Assembly (NCBI GenBank): GCA_002027195.1
Contig: MWJO01000067.1
Span: 1 to 45,712, forward strand
Length of the DNA: 45,712 bases
Origin: Streptomyces sp. GKU 895
GTDB lineage: Bacteria > Actinomycetota > Actinomycetes > Streptomycetales > Streptomycetaceae
Reading direction: 5' to 3'
A program made the position numbers and the translations under genes. This document shows positions 34,523-43,129 of the stretch, piece after piece; position 1 is the first letter of the stretch; each line of letters opens with the position of its first letter. The notes beneath the pieces are model-generated. The model searched no databases and was not told where the DNA came from. It was given only the letters and a program-made list of their open reading frames with translations.

Positions 34523-36534
34523 ACCCCACCAGACGCACGGTCCTGCTCGCAGCGGCCGCGGCGACCGTACTGCCCTCGTCGCCCGCCACCGCGGCTCCGA
34601 GAGCGACGGCCGCACTCCAGCCGTACGCGTCCTACTGGTACCCGGACTCGCTGCCCTCCGGCAGTCCCGGCACCGGCATCACCTGGCGCAGCCTGAAGTC
34701 CTGGCGCGCCGCCGACGACCCCGACCTCGCCTTCAACGCCGCGTCCGTCCCGCTCGCCCCACGCTTCACGCCGACCCCGGCCAACCCGACCGCCCGCTCC
34801 GGGCAGGCCCGTATCCAGTCCCTGGTGTCCTTCGGGCCGACGTCGGGCAACCCCTCGCAGGGTGCGGCGACGGCCGACTACTACGCCTTCGGGCACTGGG
34901 CGTACGTCGACGAACTCGTCTTCTGGGGCGGCTCCTCCGGCGAAGGCCTGATCCTCGCGCCGAACGCGCCGATCGTGGACGCCGCGCACCGGCACGGCGT
35001 GCCCGTCCTCGGCAACATCTTCCTGCCGCCGGTCGCGTACGGCGGGCAGTTGCGGTGGACGCGGGATCTGGTGCAGAAGGACGCGGCCGGGCGGTATCCG
35101 CTGGCCGACCGGCTCGTGGCCGTCGCCGCGGCGTACGGCTTCGACGGGTGGTTCGTGAACGCCGAGACCGGCGGCGGGGACAGCGCGCTCGGGGCCGCCA
35201 TGCTCGGCTTCGTGCGGGAGCTGAAGTCGCTTGCCGCCGCCCGGGGACAGCGGGTGACCTGGTACGACTCGATGACCGTGAACGGGTCGGTGAGCTGGCA
35301 GGGCGCCCTCAACAGCAGCAACCAGGCCTTCTTCGAGGCGGCCGACGACATGTTCGTGGACTTCCGGTGGACGGCGGGCAGCCTCGCCTCCTCGGGGACC
35401 CGCGCTGACCAACTGGGGCGCAGCCGTCACCAGTTGTGGGCGGGTGTGGACGTCGAGGCGAACGGCTGGAACAAGTCCGTGAACTGGGACGCGATCCTGC
35501 CGAGCGGGCGCGCCCACATCACCTCGCTCGGCCTGTACCGGCCCGAGTGGACCCGCAACCACCTGCCCGCGACCCGTACGCCCGAGGACTTCCACGCGGC
35601 CGACGACCGCTTCTGGAGCGGCCGTTCACTCGACCCGTCCCGGCCGGACACCACGGACTCCTGGCGGGCACCGGCCGTGTCCGTCGCCGACCGGTCCACG
35701 GTGACGGCGGTGCCCTTCGCGAGCGTGTTCAACACCGGGCACGGGCTGCGATGGTACGGGGAGGGCGCGGTCACCTCGGACAGGCCCTGGAACCACCTCG
35801 GCCTCCAGGACCGGCTGCCGTCGCGGCAGTGGGTGGTCCGCACGGAGGGGCGGCGGCCGGTGGTCGGCTTCGACTTCGCGGACGCGTGGCGCGGCGGGAG
35901 CAGTGTCCTGGTGGACGGTGAACTGGACGCGCCGACGGTGGTGGATGTGTATGCGACACGGTTGCCGATCGGTGCGGACACGGTGGTCGAGCTGACGCAT
36001 CGGACCGACGCGGGCGCCGTGAACGTCGAGTTCGCGGTGGCGACGGGTGAGCCCGCGTCGGCCGGGTCGACGCCGCCGTACAGGTATCTGCCGGTGAACC
36101 CGGTCAACGGCGGTGCGGTCGCCGGCTGGCAGACGGCGACGGTACGGCTCACCGGCCTGACCGGGACGATCCACGCGCTCGGCGTGCGGCTGACCCCGAC
36201 GGAGGGCGGCCCCGTGCGGTGGCGGTTGGGCGGCATCGCCGTCAGGGACACGGTCGAGACCCCCGCGCCTCCGACCGGCCTCCGCGTCACCGCCGCGTCC
36301 GGCGGCGACCTCCGCCTCGCCTGGAACCGCGCCCCCGGCGCCGTACGCCACCACACGCTGCACCGCGTCCTCCCCGACGGCACCCGGCGCTTCCTCGGCG
36401 GCACCTGCCAGAACGCCTACTTCGTCGGCGGCCTCCAGCCCGAACAGGGCGAGCGGGCGGCGCGGTTCGAACTGCGGGCCGTGGGGGAGCTGTACACGTC
36501 GTCGGCGCCCGTCTCCGTCACCCACACCTGGTAA
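34519..36534 (+). CDS. Secreted endo-beta-N-acetylglucosaminidase (GH85)
   Basis: A 671-residue exported enzyme. N-terminus NPTRRTVLLAAAAATVLPSS is a twin-arginine-type signal (TRRTVLL) ending near ATA-APRA. Residues 40-340 are the GH85 barrel: YWYPDSLPSGSPGTGI, YVDELVFWGGSSGEGLI, HRHGVPVLGNIFLPP and the catalytic pair N214-A-E216 in FDGWFVNAET (Asn stabilises the oxazoline intermediate, Glu is acid/base). A beta-sandwich region follows and a fibronectin-III-like end (TGLRVTAASGGDLRLAWNRA). It cuts the GlcNAc-GlcNAc bond, releasing N-glycans from glycoproteins outside the cell. GTG 34519 has AAGGAGG upstream and overlaps the previous stop (GTGA). Confidence 0.92.
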   Translation: MNPTRRTVLLAAAAATVLPSSPATAAPRATAALQPYASYWYPDSLPSGSPGTGITWRSLKSWRAADDPDLAFNAASVPLAPRFTPTPANPTARSGQARIQSLVSFGPTSGNPSQGAATADYYAFGHWAYVDELVFWGGSSGEGLILAPNAPIVDAAHRHGVPVLGNIFLPPVAYGGQLRWTRDLVQKDAAGRYPLADRLVAVAAAYGFDGWFVNAETGGGDSALGAAMLGFVRELKSLAAARGQRVTWYDSMTVNGSVSWQGALNSSNQAFFEAADDMFVDFRWTAGSLASSGTRADQLGRSRHQLWAGVDVEANGWNKSVNWDAILPSGRAHITSLGLYRPEWTRNHLPATRTPEDFHAADDRFWSGRSLDPSRPDTTDSWRAPAVSVADRSTVTAVPFASVFNTGHGLRWYGEGAVTSDRPWNHLGLQDRLPSRQWVVRTEGRRPVVGFDFADAWRGGSSVLVDGELDAPTVVDVYATRLPIGADTVVELTHRTDAGAVNVEFAVATGEPASAGSTPPYRYLPVNPVNGGAVAGWQTATVRLTGLTGTIHALGVRLTPTEGGPVRWRLGGIAVRDTVETPAPPTGLRVTAASGGDLRLAWNRAPGAVRHHTLHRVLPDGTRRFLGGTCQNAYFVGGLQPEQGERAARFELRAVGELYTSSAPVSVTHTW

Positions 36535-36561
36535 CCCACCACCCTCACCCTGGAGTGCCCC

Positions 36562-39500
36562 ATGCATGACGACCGCCGTCTGGTCGAGGCCCGGCTCAAG
36601 CGGGTCCTCGACGAGCGCGTCCGCCCCGCCGTGTACCCCGAGTCCGTGCCGCTGGAGGTGGCGGTCTGGCACGCCCCCGGCGAGCCGGTGCCGGTCGCCG
36701 AAGGGCTGGCGGCCGAGCCCGTACCGATCGAGGTCGCGCCCGCTGGGGCGCCCCCTGGGGCACCAGCTGGTTCCGGGTCACCGGGACGGTCCCCGAAGCG
36801 TGGGCCGGGAAGACCGTCGAGGCCCTCCTCGACCTCGGCTTCGACGAGAACATGCCCGGCTTCCAGTGCGAGGGCCTGGTCTACCGGCCCGACGGCACCC
36901 CGGTGAAGGGCCTCAACCCGCGCAACCAGTGGGTCAGGATCGGTGCGCCCGTCGAGGGCGGCGAGGAGGTGCGGCTGCACGTCGAGGCCGCCTCCAACCC
37001 CGTCATCCTCGACTACCACCCCTTCCTGCCCACGCGGTTGGGCGACAAGGAGACCGCGGGCAGCGAGCCCCAGTACACGCTCACCCGCATGGATCTCGCC
37101 GTCTTCGACGAGACCGTGTGGCAGCTCGTCCTCGACCTGGAGGTGCTCGGCGAGCTGATGCACGAGCTGCCGGTGGACTCGGCGCGCCGCTGGGACATCG
37201 TGCGGGCGGTGGACCGGGCCCTGGACGCCGTCGACCTCCAGGACGTGAACGGCAGCGCCGCACAGGCGCGGGTACGCCTGGAGACCGTCCTGTCCGAGCC
37301 CGCCGTGCCGTCCGCCCACCGCATCAGCGCCGTCGGCCACGCGCACATCGACTCGGCGTGGCTGTGGCCGCTGCGCGAGACGGTCCGCAAGGTGGCCCGT
37401 ACGACCTCCAACATGACCGCTCTGCTGGAGGACGAGCCGGAGTTCGTGTTCGCCATGTCGCAGGCCCAGCAGTGGGCGTGGGTCCGCGACCACCGGCCCG
37501 AGGTGTGGGCGCGGGTGAAGAAGGCGGTGGCGGACGGGCGGTTCGTGCCCGCCGGGGGCATGTGGGTGGAGTCGGACACCAACATGCCGGGCTCGGAGGC
37601 GATGGCCCGCCAGTTCGTGCACGGCAAGCGGTTCTTCCTCGACGAGTTCGGCATCGAGAACGACGAGGCCTGGCTGCCGGACACCTTCGGCTTCGCGGCG
37701 GGCCTGCCGCAGATCATCAAGGCGGCGGGCTCCAAGTGGCTGCTGACCCAGAAGATCTCCTGGTCCCAGACCAACAAGTTCCCGCACCACACGTTCCGTT
37801 GGGAGGGCATCGACGGCACCCGGATCTTCACGCACTTCCCGCCCGTCGACACCTACAACTGCTCCATGAAGGGCAGCGAGATCGCCCACGCGGCCCGCAA
37901 CTTCAAGGACAAGGGCCTCGCCCGGCACTCCCTCGCGCCGACCGGCTGGGGCGACGGGGGCGGTGGCACGACCCGCGAGATGATCGCCAAGGCGGCCCGG
38001 CTGCGCGACCTGGAAGGCTCGGCGACCGTCGTGTGGGAGACCCCGGCGGAGTTCTTCGAGAAGGCCGAGGCCGAGTACCCGGAACCGCCTGTGTGGGTAG
38101 GGGAATTGTACCTAGAACTGCACCGCGCCACCCTCACCAGCCAGGCCAGGACCAAGCAGGGCAACCGGCGCAGCGAGCACCTCCTGCGGGAGGCCGAACT
38201 GTGGGCGGCGACCGCATCCGTGCGGGCCGGATTCCCCTACCCCTACGAGGAGTTGGACCGCATCTGGAAGACCGTCCTGCTCCACCAGTTCCACGACATC
38301 CTGCCCGGTTCGTCCATCGCATGGGTGCACCGCGAGGCGCGGAAGACGTACGAGCGGATCGCCGGGGAACTGAACGCGATCGTCGACGCCGCCCAGCGGG
38401 CCCTGGCGGGGGACGGGGACCGGGAGCTGGTCTTCAACCCCACCCCGCACACCCGTGCCGGCATCCCGGCGGGCGGCGCCGGCACCCCGGCCGCCGAAGG
38501 CCGCACCCGGATCACCCCGCGCCCCGCCGGAGGTCACCTCCTCGACAACGGCCTCCTGCGCATCGAGATCGACGGCGACGGACTGGTCGTCTCGGTCCAC
38601 GACATCGAGGCCGACCGCGAGACGATCGCCCCGGGCACCGCCGCCAACCTCCTCCAGCTCCACCCCGACTTCCCGAACATGTGGGACGCCTGGGACGTCG
38701 ACGAGTTCTACCGCCACACGGTCACCGATCTGACGACCGCGGACGAGGTCGTCGCCGACGGCGAGACCGGCGTGCGGATCGTCCGCACCTTCGGCTCCTC
38801 CCGCGTCACCCAACTGCTGTCCCTCGCACCGGGGGAGCGGCGGCTGCTCCTTGACACGGAGGTCGACTGGCACGAGACGGAGAAGTTCCTGAAGCTGGCC
38901 TTCCCGCTGGACGTGCACGCCGAACGGTACGCGTCCGAGACCCAGTTCGGGCACTTCCACCGCCCCACCCACACCAACACCAGCTGGAGGCGGCCAAGTT
39001 CGAGGCCTGCAACCACCGCTTCGTCCACCTGGAGGAACCGGGGTGGGGCGTCGCCGTCGCCAACGACTCGACGTACGGGCACGACGTGACCCGCACGGTA
39101 CGGACGGACGGCGACGGCGGTACGACCACCACCGTCCGGGTCTCCCTGCTGCGCGCCCCGCGCTTCCCCGACCCCGAGACCGACCAGGGCGTCCACCGCT
39201 TCCGGCACGCCCTGATCCCCGGTGCGGGCATCGGCGACGCGGTCCGTGAGGGCTGGCGGATCAACTTGCCCGAACGGCGGCTCACCGGCGCCGGCGAGGT
39301 CACGCCGCTGGTCACGGTCGACCGGGACGCCGTCGTGATCACCGCGGTGAAGCTGGCCGACGACGGCAGCGGCGACGTGGTGATCCGCCTGCACGAGGCC
39401 CATGGAGGCCGGGCCAGGGCCACCCTGACGACCGGCTTCGAGGTCGCGGACGTGGTGACGACCGACCTGCTGGAGCGGCCGCTGACGGAGACCGTGGCCC

Positions 39501-39583
39501 GTGACGGCGACCGGGTGACCCTGCGACTGCGCCCCTTCCAACTGGTGACGCTGAGGTTCCGAAGGGCACAATCCCGTTCGTGA
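36562..39583 (+). CDS. Alpha-mannosidase, GH38 (two frameshifts)
   Basis: About 1007 residues after repair. It removes alpha-linked mannose from N-glycan antennae. Zinc site GHAHIDSAWLWPLRE at about residue 262; nucleophile Asp in the stretch WLPDTFGFAAGLPQI near 374; metal/substrate loops FVPAGGMWVESDTNMPG and LHQFHDILPGSSI follow; the C-terminal beta domain continues to residue 1007. Frame breaks: a C5 run at 36751-36755 (one more C gives the reading PWGTSWFRVTG) and TGG-AGG at 38985-38988 (one more G gives TSWEAAKFEACNH). No signal peptide, so cytoplasmic. Start ATG 36562 has CTGGAG 8 bases before it. The stop overlaps the following gene by 4 bp. Confidence 0.92.
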
Positions 39584-40710
39584 CGATCACCGCGCGGGAA
39601 CTCAACCGGGCCACCCTCGCCCGCCAGCTGCTCCTGCGCCGCGAGCCGCTGGGCGCCGCCGATGCCGTCCGGCGGCTCCTCGCCCTCCAGGCGCAGCAGC
39701 CGGCGTCACCGTATCTCGCGCTGTGGAACCGGCTCGACGGCTTCGACCCGGCCGAGCTGGACGCGGCCTTCGCCGACCGCACGCTCGTCAAGACGACCCT
39801 GCTGCGGATCACCCTGCACACCGTCCACCGCGACGACTACCGCACGGTCCGGGAGGCGATGCAGCCGACGCTGTACGCCTCCCGGCTCGGCTACCGCTTC
39901 GCCGCCGCGGGGCTCACCCCGGCGGACGCCGCCGAACTGGAGCCGGGGCTCCTGGAGTTCGCGGCCTCCCCACGCTCGAACGGCGACCTGGCGGGCTGGC
40001 TGGCGGAGCGGGTGGGAGAGGAGAAGAAGGACGGAGCGTGGTGGGGGCTGCGGTCGTACGTCCCGCTGGTGCACGTACCGACCGGCGGGCCATGGTCGTT
40101 CGAGTACTCCCCGTCGTACGTCGCCGCGCCCGAAGGCCGCTTCACCGGCGATCCCGAGGGAGCACTGTCCGACCTCGTCCTGCGTTACCTGGAAAGCTTC
40201 GGACCGGCGTCGGTGGCGGACATCGCGCAGTTCGCCATGGTCCAGCGGGCGCGTGTGCGGGCGGCATTGAAGGAACTGGGAGACACGCTGGAGGTGATCG
40301 CCGGCCCCGAGCGCGGAACGCTGTACGACGTCCGGGGCGGCCCGCGCCCACCCGCCGACACCGCCGCTCCACCCCGCCTCCTCCCCATGTGGGACAGCGT
40401 CCTGCTGGCGTACGACGACCGCAGCCGGGTGGTCCCGCCCGAGTACCGCAAGCTGGTGACCCGCGTGAACGGCGACGTCCTGCCGACGCTGCTCGTCGAC
40501 GGGTACGTGGCCGGTGTCTGGCGTCCCGTGGAGGGCGGCATCGAGGCGACCGCCTTCCACGACCTCCCGGACGCGGCGTGGGACGCCCTGGCCGAGGAGG
40601 CGCGCGCCCTGCTCGCGTTCCTGGCGGACAGGGACCCGTGGGTCTACCGCCGCTACGCCCACTGGTGGACCAAGCTGCCCGCGGGACAGGCACGGGTGCT
40701 GCCCGGCTGA
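39580..40710 (+). CDS. Winged-helix DNA-binding (AlkZ-like, HTH_42) protein
   Basis: A 376-residue protein of the AlkZ/YcaQ-like family, three winged-helix domains; AlkZ itself is a DNA glycosylase that unhooks bulky or crosslinked lesions. The QxQ signature of the catalytic loop is visible at Q37-A-Q39 (LLALQAQQPASPYLALW), followed by KTTLLRITLHTVHRDDY, which corresponds to the region with the second conserved loop. Start GTG 39580 overlaps the mannosidase stop by 4 bp, so it is translationally coupled to a sugar operon, which is unexpected for a repair enzyme. Most actinobacterial relatives are uncharacterised, so activity is uncertain. Confidence 0.85.
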   Translation: MTITARELNRATLARQLLLRREPLGAADAVRRLLALQAQQPASPYLALWNRLDGFDPAELDAAFADRTLVKTTLLRITLHTVHRDDYRTVREAMQPTLYASRLGYRFAAAGLTPADAAELEPGLLEFAASPRSNGDLAGWLAERVGEEKKDGAWWGLRSYVPLVHVPTGGPWSFEYSPSYVAAPEGRFTGDPEGALSDLVLRYLESFGPASVADIAQFAMVQRARVRAALKELGDTLEVIAGPERGTLYDVRGGPRPPADTAAPPRLLPMWDSVLLAYDDRSRVVPPEYRKLVTRVNGDVLPTLLVDGYVAGVWRPVEGGIEATAFHDLPDAAWDALAEEARALLAFLADRDPWVYRRYAHWWTKLPAGQARVLPG

Positions 40711-40734
40711 CCGCTCCCGCGGCGTTGTCAGTGG

Positions 40735-40754
40735 CGATGCCTAGAGTGGCATCG
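40735..40754. promoter_or_regulatory. Dyad in the gap before the hypothetical gene
   Basis: CGATGCC-TAGAGT-GGCATCG, a perfect 7-bp inverted repeat with a 6-base spacer, 34 bp before ATG 40789. The spacer TAGAGT itself resembles a -10 hexamer. Could be an operator or a terminator hairpin for the preceding gene. Confidence 0.4.
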
Positions 40755-40788
40755 ATCTTGCGGATGTCGCATCGGGAGGGGGGCACGC

Positions 40789-41265
40789 ATGGGTGCCAGC
40801 GGTTGGGAGTACGTCACCCCGTTCGAGGGGACCGTCGAGGAGTCCCTGAAGGCCCTGCACGCGCAGGTCTTCGAGGAGGAGTACGCAGACGACGACACGT
40901 ACGGGAGCCTCGCGGAGCTCTGGGCGGACGAGGAGTTCATGGAGGAGGAGGGGACCCACACGATCCTGGACGTCGACCGGGTCGTCCACACGGCCACCAC
41001 CCCCTCGGACCACGACGTCCAGGACCACGGAACCCTGCGCCCGCTCGCGCCGGACCGCGTCAGACACCACTTCGGCACCGAGCACCCCACTCCCGACCAG
41101 TTCCAGGAGGCGGTGACCCGGGCCTACGCGTCCCTCGACCAGGGGCCGGGCCCCGGCGGGACGCTCCTCGACGAGTGCCGTGTGCGGTGGACCGGCCTGT
41201 ACGTCGTCCTGCACACCGGTGCGGAGCCGAGCCACCTGGGGGTGTTCGGCTTCTCCGGCGACTGA
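40789..41265 (+). CDS. Hypothetical protein, 158 residues
   Basis: An acidic soluble protein with no signal or membrane segment. Features: GWEYVTPFEGTVEESLKALH at the start, a run of acidic residues (EEEYADDD, EEFMEEEG), HTILDVDRVV in the middle and a C-terminal LYVVLHTGAEPSHLGVFGFS. It starts at ATG 40789, with GGAGGGGGG about 8 bases upstream. I recognise a Streptomyces-style conserved hypothetical but no named family. It has its own upstream dyad and probably its own promoter. Confidence 0.75.
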   Translation: MGASGWEYVTPFEGTVEESLKALHAQVFEEEYADDDTYGSLAELWADEEFMEEEGTHTILDVDRVVHTATTPSDHDVQDHGTLRPLAPDRVRHHFGTEHPTPDQFQEAVTRAYASLDQGPGPGGTLLDECRVRWTGLYVVLHTGAEPSHLGVFGFSGD

Positions 41266-41312
41266 GCACACCGCCGAGTTCGGCGTGCCGGTCTTCTCGG
41301 CCGCCCTGCCGC

Positions 41313-41405
41313 CCGGGTTCGATCGCGCGCCACACGTTCCCGGAGGGACCCTTCTGGGCAGAAGATCTCGCCGACGAAGCGAACGAGAAGGGACACGCGG
41401 CATGA
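41313..41405 (+). pseudogene. Probable 3' remnant of L-fuconate dehydratase (enolase superfamily)
   Basis: A reading frame with no start reads PGSIARHTFPEGPFWAEDLA and then DEANEKGHAA to a TGA at 41403-41405 that overlaps the next gene's ATG by 4 bp, exactly as a real upstream operon gene would end. The pattern (Ser-Ile-x-x-His-x-Phe-Pro-Glu-Gly-x-x-Trp) matches the extreme C-terminus of L-fuconate dehydratases (human ENOSF1 ends with a similar HxYPDGxVW). Upstream, 41266-41312 does not continue that protein in any frame I could follow. Its place just before the SDR and aldo/keto reductase supports the identification. Either a deletion or an assembly join removed the rest. Confidence 0.42.
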
Positions 41406-42157
41406 CCGACTTCGAGGGTCTCAAGGCCCTGGTGACCGGTGGCGCCTCCGGCATCGGCCGGGCCACGGCGGAACTCCTGGCCGCGCGCGGCGCCCAGGTC
41501 GCCGTCCTCGACCTCGACCCGTCGTCCGTGACCAAGCCCCTGCTCGGATTCCGGGCCGACGTCACCGACGACGCCTCCGTCCGCGATGCGGTCGCCGCCG
41601 CCGTCGCCGAGTTCGGCGGCCTCGACGTCCTGGTCAACAACGCGGGGATCGGTGCCCAGGGCACCGTGGAGGACAACGACGACGCCGAATGGCACCGCGT
41701 CCTGGACGTCAACGTCGTCGGCATGGTCCGCACGGCCCGCGCCGCCCTCCCGCACCTGCGCCGGTCGTCGCACGCGGCGATCGTCAACACCTGCTCCATC
41801 GTCGCCACTGCGGGCCTCCCGCAGCGCGCCCTGTACAGCGCGACCAAGGGCGCGGTGTACTCGCTGACCCTCGCCATGGCCGCCGACCACGTCCGCGAGG
41901 GCATCCGCGTCAACTGCGTCAACCCCGGCACGGCGGACACCCCGTGGATCGGCCGCCTCCTCGGCCAAGCCCCGGACCCCGCCGCCGAACGCGCCGCGCT
42001 GGAGGCCCGCCAGCCCACCGGCCGCCTCGTCTCCGCCGACGAAGTCGCCGGTGCCATCGCCTACTTGGCGAGCCCCCTCTCCGGCGCCACCACCGGCACC
42101 TCCCTCGCCGTCGACGGCGGCATGCAGGGCCTGCGACTGCGACCGGCGGGCCGGTGA
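41402..42157 (+). CDS. SDR-family oxidoreductase, possible 2-keto-3-deoxy-L-fuconate dehydrogenase
   Basis: A 251-residue classical SDR: TGGASGIGRATAELLAARG near residue 12, NNAGIGAQGTVEDNDD, catalytic Ser in NTCSIVATAGLP, YSATK active site and the end TGTSLAVDGGMQGLRLRPAG. ATG 41402 overlaps the stop of the remnant upstream, and its own stop overlaps the GTG start of the aldo/keto reductase (GTGA). SDR plus aldo/keto reductase next to a dehydratase-like end is the arrangement of L-fucose oxidation, in which an SDR oxidises 2-keto-3-deoxy-L-fuconate. The substrate is inferred from neighbours only. Confidence 0.88.
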   Translation: MTDFEGLKALVTGGASGIGRATAELLAARGAQVAVLDLDPSSVTKPLLGFRADVTDDASVRDAVAAAVAEFGGLDVLVNNAGIGAQGTVEDNDDAEWHRVLDVNVVGMVRTARAALPHLRRSSHAAIVNTCSIVATAGLPQRALYSATKGAVYSLTLAMAADHVREGIRVNCVNPGTADTPWIGRLLGQAPDPAAERAALEARQPTGRLVSADEVAGAIAYLASPLSGATTGTSLAVDGGMQGLRLRPAGR

Positions 42158-43096
42158 GACCCCCCGCAAGGGCTCGGCCTCGGAGGCGCCGGCCTGGGCA
42201 ACCTCTTCTCGGAGGTCCCCGAGGAGCAGGCGCACGCGGCCGTGACCGCCGCCTGGGACCGCGGCATCCGCTACTACGACACCGCGCCCCACTACGGTCT
42301 CGGCCTGTCCGAACGCCGCCTCGGCGCGGCCCTGCGCGCGCACCCGCGCGACGCGTACCTGATCTCGACCAAGGTGGGCCGCCGCCTGGAGCCGTCGGCC
42401 GACCGCGGCGACGACCTGGCGCACGGCTTCGCCGTCCCCGCCACCCACCGCCGCGTCTGGGACTTCACCGAGGACGGCATCCGACGCACGCTGGACGCCT
42501 CCCTCGAACGCCTCGGCCTCGACCGCGTCGACCTCGTCTCTCTGCACGACCCCGACGACCACGCCGAACAGGCCTTCCGAGAGGGCTACCCGGCCCTGGA
42601 GAAGCTCCGCGCCGAGGGTGTCGTCGGCGCGATCGGCGCCGGCATGAACCAGGCCGGGATGCTCACCCGCTTCGTCCGTGACACGGACGTCGACGTGGTG
42701 CTGTGCGCGGGCCGCTACACCCTGCTCGATCAGAGCGCGGCCGCCGAACTGCTGCCCGCCGCGCTCGCGAAGGGCGTCTCCGTCGTCGTCGGCGGTGCCT
42801 TCAACTCCGGTCTGCTGGCGGACCCGAAGCCCGGGGCGACGTACGACTACACCCGGGTGCCCGAGGAGGTGCTGCGCCGTGCCCAGCGCATGAAGGAGGT
42901 CGCCGAGCGGCACGGCATCACCCTGCGTGCCGCCGCCCTGGCCTTCTGCGCCGCCCACCCCGCCGTCACGAGCGTCCTGATCGGTGCCCGTTCGGCGGCC
43001 GAAGTCCACGACGGCGCCGACCAGTTCGCGACCCCGGTACCGGAGGCCTTCTGGCAGGAGCTGCGGGAGACGGGACTGCTGACGGAGCCGTCCTGA
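42154..43096 (+). CDS. Aldo/keto reductase, probable L-fucose (D-threo-aldose) 1-dehydrogenase (one frameshift)
   Basis: About 314 residues after repair. GTG 42154 overlaps the SDR stop; the C6 run at 42160-42165 carries one C too many, and removing it gives VRPPQGLGLGGAGLGNLFSE, which is the normal N-terminal strand of this subgroup. Without repair a caller would start at GTG 42242 and lose about 30 residues. Catalytic residues: Asp and Tyr in IRYYDTAPHYGLGLSERRLG, Lys in YLISTKVGRR, His in DLVSLHDPDDH. The GLGGAGLGN...APHYGLGLSE pattern is that of D-threo-aldose (L-fucose) dehydrogenases, which make L-fucono-lactone, the substrate of the lactonase at 24-944. Confidence 0.86.
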
Positions 43097-43129
43097 GGAT
43101 CGCCCTGCAGCGACGTATGACCGCCGCGG

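Noticed and set aside
42242..43096. GTG 42242 as the start of the aldo/keto reductase
   Set aside because: It would drop the first strand of the barrel (GLGLGGAGLGNLFSE), which is visible in the same frame upstream; the coupled GTG at 42154 with a one-base error in a C6 run explains the data better.
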